Of a stretch of 64,000 nt of DNA, positions 33,467 through 42,536 are shown in pieces (the stretch's first letter is position 1; each line of letters starts with the position of its first letter). A model generated the notes under the pieces. It had not been told where the DNA came from and ran no database searches. It worked only from the letters and a program-made list of their open reading frames with translations. The DNA comes from Pontiellaceae bacterium B12227 (GTDB taxonomy: Bacteria > Verrucomicrobiota > Kiritimatiellia > Kiritimatiellales > Pontiellaceae), in the NCBI GenBank assembly GCA_029432775.1, contig JAROAZ010000022.1:47757-111756 (forward strand), given 5' to 3'. The position numbers and the translations under genes are program-made.

Positions 33467-35041
33467 ATGAAAGCTGCAATGATGAGTAAGTCTGGAAAAA
33501 TGAAAATGCGTTGTTTGGGATCGCAACCCGTGCGGGCAATGAAAGCAGGTGTAATGCTCGGTACCGTTTTAATGATACATGGTGCGGTTGCTGAAACTGG
33601 TTTTGTCGGCGCGCGCGCGATGGGGATGGGCGGCGCAAATGCGGTCTCAACGCGGGATGCCTCTGCGCAATATTACAATCCGGCAGCGTTCGGGTTTATG
33701 CACTCTGAATCCAACAAACTCGACCGCAATAAAATGGGGAGTCAGGATTGGGGCTGGTCCGTGGTCGATATCGGCGTTGGCTATACCATGACGGCGGATA
33801 TGGGCAAATATCTCGATTTGTTCACGGATATTGATTTTGACTCCTTCGATGTCGAAGGACTTGATGACGCTCCCGAAGCGGTTTCAAGCTTACTCAGCGT
33901 TGGAACGGTGTTGAACGGGATTTCTGAAAGTGATGCCATCTATGCGGATGCGAATGTCGGAACGAGTTTTCGCTTTGGACATTGGGGTGTTGGAATCCGG
34001 ATGTTCGGCGAGGCAGTTGCATATATCGAGGATATTGATTCGCAAACGCTGGGTATTGATCAGGATGTCGGCACTTTTGTAAATAGCATTAATTCCGCAG
34101 CTTTAAGTGAAGGGTTTACTGCAACGGGTAGCTACCAAACGCTAACGGCAGGCCAGCAGACAGCATTAATCGGCAAGCTTGGGAATGCTGATGCAGTAGA
34201 ATATATTGACTTTAAACTTACTGAGATTCGAAATCGTGTAGGTCTCACCGATGAGGACATCGCAAATGCGGTGGCCCTGGTGAACGAGGTAGATTTCGGG
34301 CAGGGTGCTACAGCGTTATCATTGGATAATAATCAGTCCGTAGCCTTTGGTCGGGCATTTGGCGTGGTTGAAATTCCGCTCAGTTATGGGCATTCATTTT
34401 TTGATCAAAAGTTATCGGTCGGGATTACGGCCAAGGGCATGTATGGAACGGTGTCGGGTACTAAGATATGGTTCTTTGACGAAGATGCCATCGAGGATGC
34501 GGTTGATGTGGCTTCGGAGAATACCGAGGCGACGCTGAATTTCGGCCTGGATCTTGGATTACTCTACCGCCTGCCGATGCTTCAGTTTGCTGTGGTTGGT
34601 AAGAACCTGAACAGCCCGAGCTTTAAAGGCTTCACCGATACCATTGAGGTGGCAGGAACTCCGCAGGAGATAAAAATAAAAGATGTGACACTCGATCCGC
34701 AAGTCACGTTGGGCATGGCCTTTATTCCATCCCGCCGTTTCATGCTCGAAGTGAACTATGATGTGCTGAAAACCGATACCTTGCTCGATGGTTACCAGAT
34801 TCAGCGGTTATCTGTTGGCGGGGAACTCGATATCTGGCTGCTGGCCCTACGGCTTGGTGCGTATAATAATATGGCGCTCGACAGCTCTGACTGGGTTGCA
34901 ACTGCAGGATTGGGAGCCAATATCTTCGGCATTCGTGCAGATATTGGAGGAGCCTACTCGCTGGGTGATGCGGTCACTTACGATGGAACGGATATTCCGC
35001 CGGAAGCGCGGCTGTTTGCTTCGATCAGCCTGGACTATTAG
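33467..35041 (+). CDS. TraF_2/FadL-like outer-membrane beta-barrel protein
   Basis: 524 aa from ATG 33467, which follows AAGGGAG; the frame opens earlier without a ribosome site. A basic N-terminus and hydrophobic stretch (VMLGTVLMIHGAVA) form a long signal peptide. The mature start, TGFVGARAMGMGGANAVSTRDASAQYYNPAAFG, matches the conjugal-transfer TraF_2 family, which belongs to the FadL/OmpP1-type barrels. C-terminal strands (LPMLQFAVVGKNLN, RRFMLEVNYDVLK, FASISLDY) alternate as barrel strands. It is probably an outer-membrane transporter of hydrophobic substrates; nothing suggests conjugation here. Confidence 0.78.
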   Translation: MKAAMMSKSGKMKMRCLGSQPVRAMKAGVMLGTVLMIHGAVAETGFVGARAMGMGGANAVSTRDASAQYYNPAAFGFMHSESNKLDRNKMGSQDWGWSVVDIGVGYTMTADMGKYLDLFTDIDFDSFDVEGLDDAPEAVSSLLSVGTVLNGISESDAIYADANVGTSFRFGHWGVGIRMFGEAVAYIEDIDSQTLGIDQDVGTFVNSINSAALSEGFTATGSYQTLTAGQQTALIGKLGNADAVEYIDFKLTEIRNRVGLTDEDIANAVALVNEVDFGQGATALSLDNNQSVAFGRAFGVVEIPLSYGHSFFDQKLSVGITAKGMYGTVSGTKIWFFDEDAIEDAVDVASENTEATLNFGLDLGLLYRLPMLQFAVVGKNLNSPSFKGFTDTIEVAGTPQEIKIKDVTLDPQVTLGMAFIPSRRFMLEVNYDVLKTDTLLDGYQIQRLSVGGELDIWLLALRLGAYNNMALDSSDWVATAGLGANIFGIRADIGGAYSLGDAVTYDGTDIPPEARLFASISLDY

Positions 35042-35070
35042 TTAGCAACCCAAAGAGGTTAGACAGTTTT

Positions 35071-35098
35071 AAAGCCGGAGTAACTGCTCCGGCTTTTT
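35071..35098. terminator. Intrinsic terminator after the TraF-like gene
   Basis: AAAGCCGGAG (35071-35080) pairs perfectly with CTCCGGCTTT (35087-35096) around a 6-nt loop and ends in T5, two bases before the convergent exonuclease gene. Confidence 0.92.
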
Positions 35099-35099
35099 G

Positions 35100-35693
35100 C
35101 TATACAAGACTGTTTTCCTTGAAGGCGAGGTAGATTTTACGTCCGAGCCAGGCGTCGGTTGCCGCGTAGATCTGCTGGGATTTTGTCAGTTCAGGCCGGG
35201 CCCAGTTGGAAACCTGTTCTTTTTTCGAGATGCGGAATCCGAAAAGGATGGCAGTCAGGCCGCGTAAACCGAGGTTTTTAATCTCAGCACTTTTGGCCGG
35301 CGTGGCCAGTTCAACAAATCCTCTGGGATTGAATTCGGCTACGGCCTGGAGCTCGGAAACATCGCGTTCAAGTGCAACACCGGCTTTAACAATGCCGGGT
35401 GCCGAGAGCACCTTAATGAGGTTAGGGGTCAGGCCGCATTGCTGGATCTGAAACAGATATACATCGTTCTCGGTGGCCAGCTGGAGCAGCGAGGGGTCGT
35501 AGCTTTCCCCTTTGCGGAAGGCCGGCCGGGTTTCCGTATCGAATCCGAGCAGGGTTTCAGTCAGCAGCCTTCCGGCTGCTTCGTCCGCTTCTTTCGCGGT
35601 GTTGAAGAGATGAATCGGGCCATCATAGGCTTTCATCGGCAGTTCGTTGATCTCAGCTTTGGTGATGTGCTTTTTTGACGGAAAATCAATCAT
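35100..35693 (-). CDS. RNase D-like 3'-5' exonuclease domain protein
   Basis: 197 aa, a single DEDDy exonuclease domain. The first acidic motif is LLGFDTET, the second lies in VALERDVSELQ and the third is YAATDAWLG with the Tyr-x3-Asp spacing of the DEDDy class. No HRDC domain, so it is shorter than RNase D. It probably trims RNA. It overlaps the TrmJ-like gene by eight bases, and the two, with nfo, form one minus-strand operon. Confidence 0.85.
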   Translation of the reverse strand: MIDFPSKKHITKAEINELPMKAYDGPIHLFNTAKEADEAAGRLLTETLLGFDTETRPAFRKGESYDPSLLQLATENDVYLFQIQQCGLTPNLIKVLSAPGIVKAGVALERDVSELQAVAEFNPRGFVELATPAKSAEIKNLGLRGLTAILFGFRISKKEQVSNWARPELTKSQQIYAATDAWLGRKIYLAFKENSLV

Positions 35694-36432
35694 TGGTATC
35701 TTTCTTTTTCCACTGTTCAGTTACCCAGAGGGATTGTTTGGCGAGGCCCATTAGAATTTTGCAGTCCGGAACGGTCAGTTTTCCCCGAGTAAAAATACGC
35801 CGCAGGCCCATCATCATATGGTCCAGTTTCTGTTCATGCGTAAACTCGGTCTCAATCATCATTTCACGCCAGACATTGAACATGCGCTCCCGAATGTCGG
35901 TGCTGGCCTCTTCGGCTTTTTCTTCCGAAGGTTGGAAAATACCGGCTGCACAGTACATTTCGTAGCAACAGACATACACGGCGTGAGAAAGGTTCAGCGA
36001 GGTATAGAGTTCGCTCGAAGGAATTTGAATAATATGGGTGCAGACCGCCAGCTCTTCGTTGGTCAGCCCTTTGTCTTCACGGCCGAAAACCAGTGCGATT
36101 TTATGGTCCTTCGCGCTTTCGAGCCCGATGGTGGCAAACTCTTTCGGGGAGTAGGCGGTATCGCGGTAAAAGCCGGTGCGGGCTGAAGTGGCCGCCACCA
36201 CGGTGCAGTCAGCCACGGCTTCTTCCAGTGTCTGGAACTCTTTACGGGCTTCAAGCTGGGCTTTGGCGTTGCAGGAAAGCTTACGCGCGTCGTCCCAGTC
36301 GGTGGTCTCCCGGGGTTTAACAATCGCGAGGTCGGTAATGCCGTTATTATTCATCGCCCGGCACACGGACCCGATGTTCCCGCCGAAGATCGGCTCAACT
36401 AAGACGACTCTTATGTTATCGAGGAGATTCAT
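35686..36432 (-). CDS. TrmJ-like tRNA/rRNA 2'-O-methyltransferase (SPOUT family)
   Basis: 248 aa. The SPOUT knot motifs are VVLVEPIFGGNIGSVCRAMNNNG, ALVFGREDKGLTNEEL and IPSSELYTSLNLSHAVYVCCYE, the three blocks of the TrmJ subgroup, followed by a helical C-terminal extension. It likely methylates the ribose at tRNA position 32 or an rRNA site. It overlaps nfo by four bases. An exact palindrome (36223-36237) encodes FQTLE. Confidence 0.88.
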   Translation of the reverse strand: MNLLDNIRVVLVEPIFGGNIGSVCRAMNNNGITDLAIVKPRETTDWDDARKLSCNAKAQLEARKEFQTLEEAVADCTVVAATSARTGFYRDTAYSPKEFATIGLESAKDHKIALVFGREDKGLTNEELAVCTHIIQIPSSELYTSLNLSHAVYVCCYEMYCAAGIFQPSEEKAEEASTDIRERMFNVWREMMIETEFTHEQKLDHMMMGLRRIFTRGKLTVPDCKILMGLAKQSLWVTEQWKKKDTND

Positions 36433-37271
36433 GATTCAAAACTCCGCAGTAATTCGATTTCTTCGTCCCAGATGGTCTCATCGATCGTTTCAAGAACCAT
36501 CGGGATGCCGTCGAAACGTTCGTCGGCCATGATAAATTTAAAAACATCCAGTCCGAGGAAACCCTGCTCCAGACTGTGATGACGGTCCACGCGGCTGCCC
36601 AGCTCTTTTTTCGAGCCGTTCAGGTGCATACCTTTAAGGTATTTAAAGCCAACGGTCTTATCAAAATCTTCAAAAATCGCAGATGCGCTTTCGCTAGTGC
36701 TGAGATCATAACCGGCGACAAAGCTATGGCAGGTGTCGATGCAGACGCCGACGCGCTCTTTGTCTTCGACCTGATCAATGATCTCGGCCAGGTGTTCAAA
36801 GCGGAAGCCGAGGTTGGAACCCTGACCTGCGGTATTTTCAATGACGGCGATCACGCCGGAGGTCTGGTCCAGTGCCCGGTTGATGGATTCGGCGATGGTG
36901 GAAAGGCATTCGGATTCGGAGACTTGTTTCAGGTGACTCCCCGGGTGAAAGTTCAACCGGTTGAGCCCGAGTTGCTCACAACGCTGCATTTCATCGAGAA
37001 AGGCCGCGCGGGATTTTTCGAGCTTTTCGGCCTCGGGGTGGCCCAGATTAATCAGATAGGAATCGTGAGGGAGAATCTGATCGGGCCCAAAGCCGTGCTT
37101 TGCACAGTTCGCCTTAAAGGCATCAATGCTGGCTGCTGAAAGGGGCTTCGCCACCCATTGCCGCTGGTTCTTAGTAAAGAGGGCAAAGGCGTTTGCGCCG
37201 ATCTCCACCGCATTCAGCGGTGCGTTCTCAACACCGCCGCTTGCGCTGACATGTGCTCCGATATACTTCAT
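36429..37271 (-). CDS. nfo: Endonuclease IV (AP endonuclease Nfo)
   Basis: 280 aa from ATG 37269-37271 (MKYIGAHVSASGGVENA, the canonical start); an ATG six bases upstream would add two residues. Metal-ligand motifs are LPHDSYLINLGHP, NFHPGSH, VIENTAGQGSNLG, GVCIDTCHSFVAGYD and HLNGSKKELGSRVDRHHSLEQG. It cleaves DNA 5' to abasic sites in base-excision repair with three zinc ions. It is first in the nfo-trmJ-exonuclease operon. Confidence 0.96.
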   Translation of the reverse strand: MKYIGAHVSASGGVENAPLNAVEIGANAFALFTKNQRQWVAKPLSAASIDAFKANCAKHGFGPDQILPHDSYLINLGHPEAEKLEKSRAAFLDEMQRCEQLGLNRLNFHPGSHLKQVSESECLSTIAESINRALDQTSGVIAVIENTAGQGSNLGFRFEHLAEIIDQVEDKERVGVCIDTCHSFVAGYDLSTSESASAIFEDFDKTVGFKYLKGMHLNGSKKELGSRVDRHHSLEQGFLGLDVFKFIMADERFDGIPMVLETIDETIWDEEIELLRSFES

Positions 37272-37597
37272 GTTCATCCTGCTTTCATTTCAAAGAGCGG
37301 AGATAAAACCATATTAAGCGGCCGGTGGAAAGTCCCATCGAAGTGTGGATTTGAATTGGTCGCTTTTTCTGGGTTTGAGTAAAATGTTGGATTTTCCAAC
37401 CCTTGGAAGATTGTGAATTTTCGCAATTTTCTGGCTAAACGGGACTTTCGGGGTTCTTCCAATGCCTGGAAAATACGAGAATGAGTGCGAAACGCAGAAA
37501 ACATGATAGTTCTAAGCATGTTTTTTGACATTTTGTTATTGTGTACTGGTTCACTCCTATTTACATTTCGTCCATCTTATAACGAAGGAATAAAATA
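37272..37597. other. Leader/intergenic region between nfo and aceE with two palindromes
   Basis: About 325 bases between divergent genes. Two exact palindromes lie 63 bases apart (37394-37408 and 37457-37471). An AT-rich stem-loop AAAACATG/CATGTTTT (37498-37524) is followed by a perfect -35 hexamer TTGACA (37525-37530), though no good -10 follows at 16-18 bases. The aceE promoter must be here; the palindromes could be operator sites, but they also occur far from promoters. Confidence 0.5.
37394..37471. repeat. Two exact palindromes in the aceE leader
   Basis: Spacers ACCCT and ATGCC, 63 bases apart, both intergenic, 125-200 bases before the aceE start. Confidence 0.85.
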
Positions 37598-40246
37598 ATG
37601 GATACAAGTAATTCGAATACTGAAAATGTCGATTATGACAAGCAGGACTGGCTCGATGCTCTTGATGAGATGCTCGAAAATGAAGGTCCGGAACGCGTAA
37701 AAGATATTCTCCACGATCTACAGGTAAATGCCCACCGCAAGGGCGTAAGACTCCCGTTCTCCGCAAATACTCCTTATATTAACACCATTCCGCTTGATGA
37801 ACAGCCGGCCTATCCGGGCGACCGCGAAATGGAACGCCGCATTAAATCGCTGATTCGCTGGAACGCTATGGCGATGGTGGTGAAAGCCAACCGCGAAGAA
37901 GACGGGATCGGTGGTCATATTTCAAGTTATCAGTCGATTGCCACCATGTATGAGGTTGGCTTTAATCACTTTTTCCGCGGTCGCACCGAAGATTTTCCGG
38001 GCGACCTTGTTTATTTTCAGGGCCACTCCTCGCCGGGCGTCTACGCGCGCGCTTACCTTGAGGGGCGCCTGTCCGATGAGCACCTGCTCAACTTCCGCCA
38101 CGAGCTGCACGACAGCCCCGGGCTCTCTTCCTATCCGCACCCGTGGTTGATGCCCGACTTCTGGCAGTTCCCTACCGTATCGATGGGACTCGGCCCGATC
38201 ACGGCCATTTATCATGCGCGCTATATTAAATACCTCGAAGACCGCGGCCTCCGCGAACCGACCGATCAGCAGGTCTGGGCTTTCCTTGGGGATGGCGAAA
38301 CCGACGAGCCGGAATCACTCGGCGCGCTCAAACTTGCCGCCCGCGAAAAACTCGACAACCTGACCTTTGTGGTGAACTGCAACCTGCAGCGTCTCGACGG
38401 TCCGGTAAGTGGTAACGGTAAAATTATCCAGGAGCTGGAAGCCGCCTTCCGCGGAGCCGGTTGGAATGTCATTAAGGTGGTCTGGGGCGACAGCTGGGAT
38501 CCGTTGCTCGAAAAAGATGAAGACGGCCTGCTCGTAAAACGTATGGGCGAAGTGGTCGACGGCCAGTACCAGAAATATACCGTGGAAGATGCGGACTACG
38601 TTCGTGAGCACTTCTTCAATACACCCGAACTCAAGAAACTGGTTGAGCATCTTTCCGATACCGAAATCAAGCGTATGCGCCGAGGCGGACACGATCCGGC
38701 CAAGGTTTATGCCGCCTATAAAGCCGCGCAGGAAACCAAAGACCGCCCGACGGTCATTCTTTCCAAAACCGTTAAAGGCTATGGCCTCGGAGCAGCCGGC
38801 GAAGGGCAGAACATTACGCACTCCCAGAAGAAGATGGGCGAAGATTCCCTTCGTGAATTCCGCACCCGCTTCGGGCTTCCGATTTCAGATGAGGATATTG
38901 ACAGCGTGCCGTTCTACCGGCCGCCGGAAGACAGTCCTGAAATGCAATATCTGAAGTCCCGTCGTTCCACACTGGGCGGACATGTTCCGACCCGTCTGAC
39001 CGACTTTACGCCAATTGAAATGCCGGCTGATAAGATTTTCCAGGAATTCGATAACGGTTCCGACCGTCCGGTTTCCACCACCATGGTCTTCGTGCGTGTG
39101 CTCTCGAAGCTGCTGTCCGATAAAAATATCGGCAAGCTGATCGTTCCGATCGTGCCGGACGAAGCCCGAACGTTCGGTATGGATGCGCTGTTCCGCCAGG
39201 TGGGCATCTATGCGCACTCCGGTCAGCAGTACGAACCGGTCGATGCGGATAACCTGCTTTATTACAAGGAAGAGAAAGACGGTCAGATTCTCGAAGAGGG
39301 CATCACGGAAGCCGGCGCCTTTTCCTCGTTTGTTGCTGCGGGCACGGCGTACGCCAACCACAACATCAACACGATCCCGTTCTACACCTACTACTCGATG
39401 TTCGGTTTTCAGCGCATCGGCGATTCCGCCTGGCTGGCGGGCGATGCGCGTTGTAAAGGCTTTCTGATGGGTGCCACGGCCGGCCGTACAACGCTGGCCG
39501 GCGAGGGACTGCAGCATCAGGATGGACACGGGCTGGTACTCGCGCTGACGATTCCGAACCTGGTGGCTTACGATCCGGCCTATGCTTACGAGCTGGCCAT
39601 TATCATCAAAGAGGGTATTCGCCGGATGTATGTGGATAACGAACAGATTTTCTACTACATCACCCTGATGAATGCGAACTACGAGCAGCCGGCCATGCCG
39701 GAAGGGGCTGAAGAGGGCATCCTGAAAGGGCTCTATAAGTTCCAGTCATCGGAAAAAGCACAGGCGCAGATCCTCGGTTCCGGCGCCATTCTGCCGGAAG
39801 CCGTAATGGCTGCCGAATTGCTGAAGAAAAAATATAAAATTGAAACCAACGTCTGGTCCGTAACCAGCTACAAGAACCTCATCAACGATGTGCTGGATGC
39901 AGAACGTGAAAAGGTGCGGAACGGAAACGATGTGAAGCCGTATATCACGGAATGCCTCGAAGGTGAAAACGGCCCGGTGATCGCCGCTTCTGATTACATG
40001 AAGCTGCTTCCCACCTCGCTTGCGCAGGCGGTTCCCGGAGGGATCACTGCGCTCGGTACAGATGGCTTCGGCCGTTCGGACGGTCGCCCGGCGCTCCGGA
40101 AGCATTTCGAAGTAGACGCGAACGCGATTACCTTCACGGTGCTGTCGACGCTGGCCGATAAAGGTGAATTTGATAAAAAGAAACTGGAAAAAGCCCGCAA
40201 GGACCTGGGCATCGATTCCGACAAACCGAATCCGGTAGGAGAATAA
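37598..40246 (+). CDS. aceE: Pyruvate dehydrogenase E1 component, homodimeric type
   Basis: 882 aa, close to E. coli AceE (887). The thiamine-diphosphate motif is GDGETDEPESLGALKLA...VVNCNLQRLDGPV, preceded by GGHISSYQSIATMYEVGFNHFF and HSSPGVYARAYLEGR, with KTVKGYG, EDGQ-like and AGRTTLAGEGLQHQDGHG blocks. It decarboxylates pyruvate and acetylates the E2 lipoyl arm in the cytosol. AAGGA precedes ATG 37598. Four bases separate it from aceF; no E3 (lpd) gene is in the window. No palindrome lies in the coding region. Confidence 0.97.
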   Translation: MDTSNSNTENVDYDKQDWLDALDEMLENEGPERVKDILHDLQVNAHRKGVRLPFSANTPYINTIPLDEQPAYPGDREMERRIKSLIRWNAMAMVVKANREEDGIGGHISSYQSIATMYEVGFNHFFRGRTEDFPGDLVYFQGHSSPGVYARAYLEGRLSDEHLLNFRHELHDSPGLSSYPHPWLMPDFWQFPTVSMGLGPITAIYHARYIKYLEDRGLREPTDQQVWAFLGDGETDEPESLGALKLAAREKLDNLTFVVNCNLQRLDGPVSGNGKIIQELEAAFRGAGWNVIKVVWGDSWDPLLEKDEDGLLVKRMGEVVDGQYQKYTVEDADYVREHFFNTPELKKLVEHLSDTEIKRMRRGGHDPAKVYAAYKAAQETKDRPTVILSKTVKGYGLGAAGEGQNITHSQKKMGEDSLREFRTRFGLPISDEDIDSVPFYRPPEDSPEMQYLKSRRSTLGGHVPTRLTDFTPIEMPADKIFQEFDNGSDRPVSTTMVFVRVLSKLLSDKNIGKLIVPIVPDEARTFGMDALFRQVGIYAHSGQQYEPVDADNLLYYKEEKDGQILEEGITEAGAFSSFVAAGTAYANHNINTIPFYTYYSMFGFQRIGDSAWLAGDARCKGFLMGATAGRTTLAGEGLQHQDGHGLVLALTIPNLVAYDPAYAYELAIIIKEGIRRMYVDNEQIFYYITLMNANYEQPAMPEGAEEGILKGLYKFQSSEKAQAQILGSGAILPEAVMAAELLKKKYKIETNVWSVTSYKNLINDVLDAEREKVRNGNDVKPYITECLEGENGPVIAASDYMKLLPTSLAQAVPGGITALGTDGFGRSDGRPALRKHFEVDANAITFTVLSTLADKGEFDKKKLEKARKDLGIDSDKPNPVGE

Positions 40247-40250
40247 GATC

Positions 40251-41849
40251 ATGGCACTCGAATTTAAACTTCCAGAGCTTGGAGAAAACATTGAATCCGG
40301 AGACGTCATCAGCGTCCTCGTCGAAGTCGGCGAAGCGGTAACTGAAGGACAGCCCCTCATCGAAATCGAAGCGGGCAAAGCCAGTATGGAAATTCCATCC
40401 CCGGCAGCGGGAACCGTTGGAGCCATTCATGTTGCACAGGGCGACACCGTTGAAGTCGGCCAGCTTGCATTCACCATCGAAGACGGTGCGGCTGCCGCGC
40501 CGGAAGCTCCGGCCGAAGTGAAAGAAAAACCCGCGGCTGAAGCGGCTCCGGCACCTGCGGTCGAAGCGGCTCCGGAAGTTCCGGCTGCTGCAGGCGGAAC
40601 CGTTGAGTTCAAACTTCCGGACCTTGGAGAAAATATTGAGTCCGGCGATATCATCAGCATTTTGGTTGCTGAAGGTGACACCGTCACGAAAGAACAGCCG
40701 TTGCTCGAAATTGAAGCCGGCAAAGCCAACATGGAGATTCCTTCTCCGGCGGCGGGAACCATTTCATCCGTTCATGTGGCGCAGGGCGATACCGTAAGCG
40801 TGGGCCAGCTGGCCTTTACGATCGAGGCAACCGGTGACGTTGCTGCTGCACCGGCTCCCAAGCCTGAGCCAGCTCCCGAGGCAGCTCCTGCTCCGGCCGC
40901 AGCGCCTGCGAGCCGGGAACCGCAGCAGCCGGTGGTGGTGGCCCCGCCGCCGCCTCCAGCGCCTGAACCGGTTAAGCAGGTACGCCCGGCCAATGCCGTT
41001 TCGGCTGCGCCGAATGTCCGCCGTTTGGCCCGGGAACTGGGTGTGGATATCCATCAGGTGAAACCGTCCCGCGAAGGCGGACGAATCAGTATGGAAGATG
41101 TGAAGAACCATGCGAAAGGCACCATTGAACGTGGCGGTGGTGGAAGTGTAGCCAGCCGTCCGAGCGTGCAAGGTGCCACCCGCGTTGAAAAGATGTCGGG
41201 TATCCGTAAAGCCACGATGAATCATATGACGCATTGCTGGACGACTATCCCGCACGTCACCCAGCAGGACTGGGCGGACATCACGCACATTGATGAGCTC
41301 CGCAAAAAGTTCGCCAAAAAGGCTGAGGTGCATGGAGCCAAGCTGACGGTCACCGCCATCCTCGTGAAGGTGGTTGCTTCCGCGCTGAAAGCGTTCCCGA
41401 ACTTTAACTGCAGTATCGATGCCGACGCGGCGGAAATCATCTATAAGGATTTCTACAACATCGGGATTGCGGTCGACACGGATAAGGGCCTGATGGTTCC
41501 GGTTATTCGTGATGCGGATCAGAAAAATATGATCGAACTGGCGCAGGATCTCGGCGGCATTGCTGCCAAGGCCCGCGAAGGTAAAATCGGATTGGAAGAT
41601 CTGAAGGGCGGCACGTTCACGATTAGCAACCTGGGTGGCATCGGCGGTACGTTCTTTACGCCGATCATCAACTCGCCGGAAGTGGCCATTCTCGGCGTCG
41701 GCCGCGCGGTTAAGCAGGACGGCCGCATGATGATGCCGCTGTCGCTTTCATATGACCACCGTATCATCGACGGTGCCGATGGGGCCCGGTTCATCCGATG
41801 GATCGTTGAAGCACTTGAAGAGCCGCTGTTGCTCGCTCTCGAGGGCTAA
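40251..41849 (+). CDS. aceF: Pyruvate dehydrogenase E2, dihydrolipoyl acetyltransferase
   Basis: 532 aa. Two lipoyl domains (about 1-77 and 118-193) each carry the lipoylated lysine in EAGKASMEIPSPAAG or EAGKANMEIPSPAAG. The residue before the lysine is Gly where Asp is usual. Ala/Pro-rich linkers connect them to a peripheral subunit-binding domain (NVRRLARELGVDIHQVKPS) and the catalytic core ending in YDHRIIDGADGARF, with the active His and Asp. It transfers acetyl groups to CoA. The repeated lipoyl domains explain internal DNA similarity, including a near-palindrome at 40270-40284. Confidence 0.96.
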   Translation: MALEFKLPELGENIESGDVISVLVEVGEAVTEGQPLIEIEAGKASMEIPSPAAGTVGAIHVAQGDTVEVGQLAFTIEDGAAAAPEAPAEVKEKPAAEAAPAPAVEAAPEVPAAAGGTVEFKLPDLGENIESGDIISILVAEGDTVTKEQPLLEIEAGKANMEIPSPAAGTISSVHVAQGDTVSVGQLAFTIEATGDVAAAPAPKPEPAPEAAPAPAAAPASREPQQPVVVAPPPPPAPEPVKQVRPANAVSAAPNVRRLARELGVDIHQVKPSREGGRISMEDVKNHAKGTIERGGGGSVASRPSVQGATRVEKMSGIRKATMNHMTHCWTTIPHVTQQDWADITHIDELRKKFAKKAEVHGAKLTVTAILVKVVASALKAFPNFNCSIDADAAEIIYKDFYNIGIAVDTDKGLMVPVIRDADQKNMIELAQDLGGIAAKAREGKIGLEDLKGGTFTISNLGGIGGTFFTPIINSPEVAILGVGRAVKQDGRMMMPLSLSYDHRIIDGADGARFIRWIVEALEEPLLLALEG

Positions 41850-41882
41850 CAGGATTGCAATCGCCACAGCGATGTGGATGAT

Positions 41883-41913
41883 AATGGCCATGGATTCAAC
41901 CATGGCCATTTTT
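41883..41913 (+). terminator. Perfect terminator hairpin after aceF overlapping the next start codon
   Basis: AATGGCCATGG (41883-41893) pairs over 11 bp with CCATGGCCATT (41900-41910) around a 6-nt loop and ends in T5. It is the only strong terminator signal after aceEF. The best start of the following exonuclease (ATG 41902) lies in its right arm, so the structure could also mask that start. Confidence 0.75.
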
Positions 41914-42483
41914 AATGCCCGCATCACGGTGCTGGACTATGAAACGACCGGTTCGGTTCGGGGCTTCCCGACGGAGCCGTGGCAGATTGGTATGATCACA
42001 CTCGATTGCGGCAAAGTTGATCCCGACTCCATGTTTGAAAGCCTGTTGAAGGTGGATGCCAACCGTCCGTTCAATCCGCATGCACCGGGCCGGCATTCAG
42101 TGCTTCGGGCTGAGATTGCGGAGGCTCCGACTCCGCAGGAACTGTGGCTGCAGGTTCGTTCGCGACTGACCGGTTTTCCGCTCTGCGCTCATAACGTGGG
42201 TACTGAGAAGAAGTTTACGCGGGCCATGGCGCCGATGCATCAGTTCGGCATCTGGATTGATACGCTTAGAATTGCGCGCAAGGTGTGGCCGGGCTGTTCG
42301 TCGTATGCACTGGACGATCTGATCGTCCTGCTGGACCTTAAACCGCAGATCGACGAGCTCTGTGGAGGAAAAGAGGCACACGATGCACTCTATGATGCCG
42401 TAGCCTCCGCCAAGCTCCTCGAGCACCTGCTCGCACAACCGGGGTGGGGCGATATCACCGTCGGTGAATTAGCGGCCATGTAG
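41902..42483 (+). CDS. DnaQ-like DEDDh 3'-5' exonuclease
   Basis: 193 aa from ATG 41902 (MAIFNARITVLDYETTGS). Earlier in-frame ATGs at 41872, 41878, 41884 and 41890 would add only low-complexity residues encoded by the hairpin. The motifs are LDYETTGS (D-x-E), CAHNVGTEKKFT with the second acid replaced by other polar residues, and HDALYDAVASAKLLEHLL (HxAxxD). That is a DEDDh exonuclease like DNA polymerase III epsilon or oligoribonuclease-type enzymes. No clear ribosome site is visible, so translation may depend on the upstream terminator structure. It is convergent with aroF. Confidence 0.75.
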   Translation: MAIFNARITVLDYETTGSVRGFPTEPWQIGMITLDCGKVDPDSMFESLLKVDANRPFNPHAPGRHSVLRAEIAEAPTPQELWLQVRSRLTGFPLCAHNVGTEKKFTRAMAPMHQFGIWIDTLRIARKVWPGCSSYALDDLIVLLDLKPQIDELCGGKEAHDALYDAVASAKLLEHLLAQPGWGDITVGELAAM

Positions 42484-42499
42484 AACGGAGCTCTATATC

Positions 42500-42536
42500 G
42501 CTGAATTCACGGCCCGGAGGACCGTGCTACTTCAGC
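42500..42536. terminator. Nested hairpin between exonuclease and aroF genes
   Basis: GCTGAA (42500-42505) pairs with TTCAGC (42531-42536), and inside it CACGG (42508-42512) pairs with CCGTG (42522-42526). No T-run; it may end both convergent transcripts and overlaps the last aroF codons. Confidence 0.35.

Noticed and set aside
33467..35041. Conjugation gene because of TraF-like similarity
   Set aside because: The TraF_2 family label covers outer-membrane barrels; no other transfer genes are nearby.
37525..37553. TTGACA as a complete aceE promoter
   Set aside because: No acceptable -10 hexamer at 16-18 bases; kept only as a note in the leader entry.
40270..40621. Near-palindromes in the two lipoyl domains of aceF
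   Set aside because: These follow from the duplicated coding sequence (LPELGENIESG and LPDLGENIESG) and are weak evidence for the repeat family; only the first was listed as a one-mismatch site.
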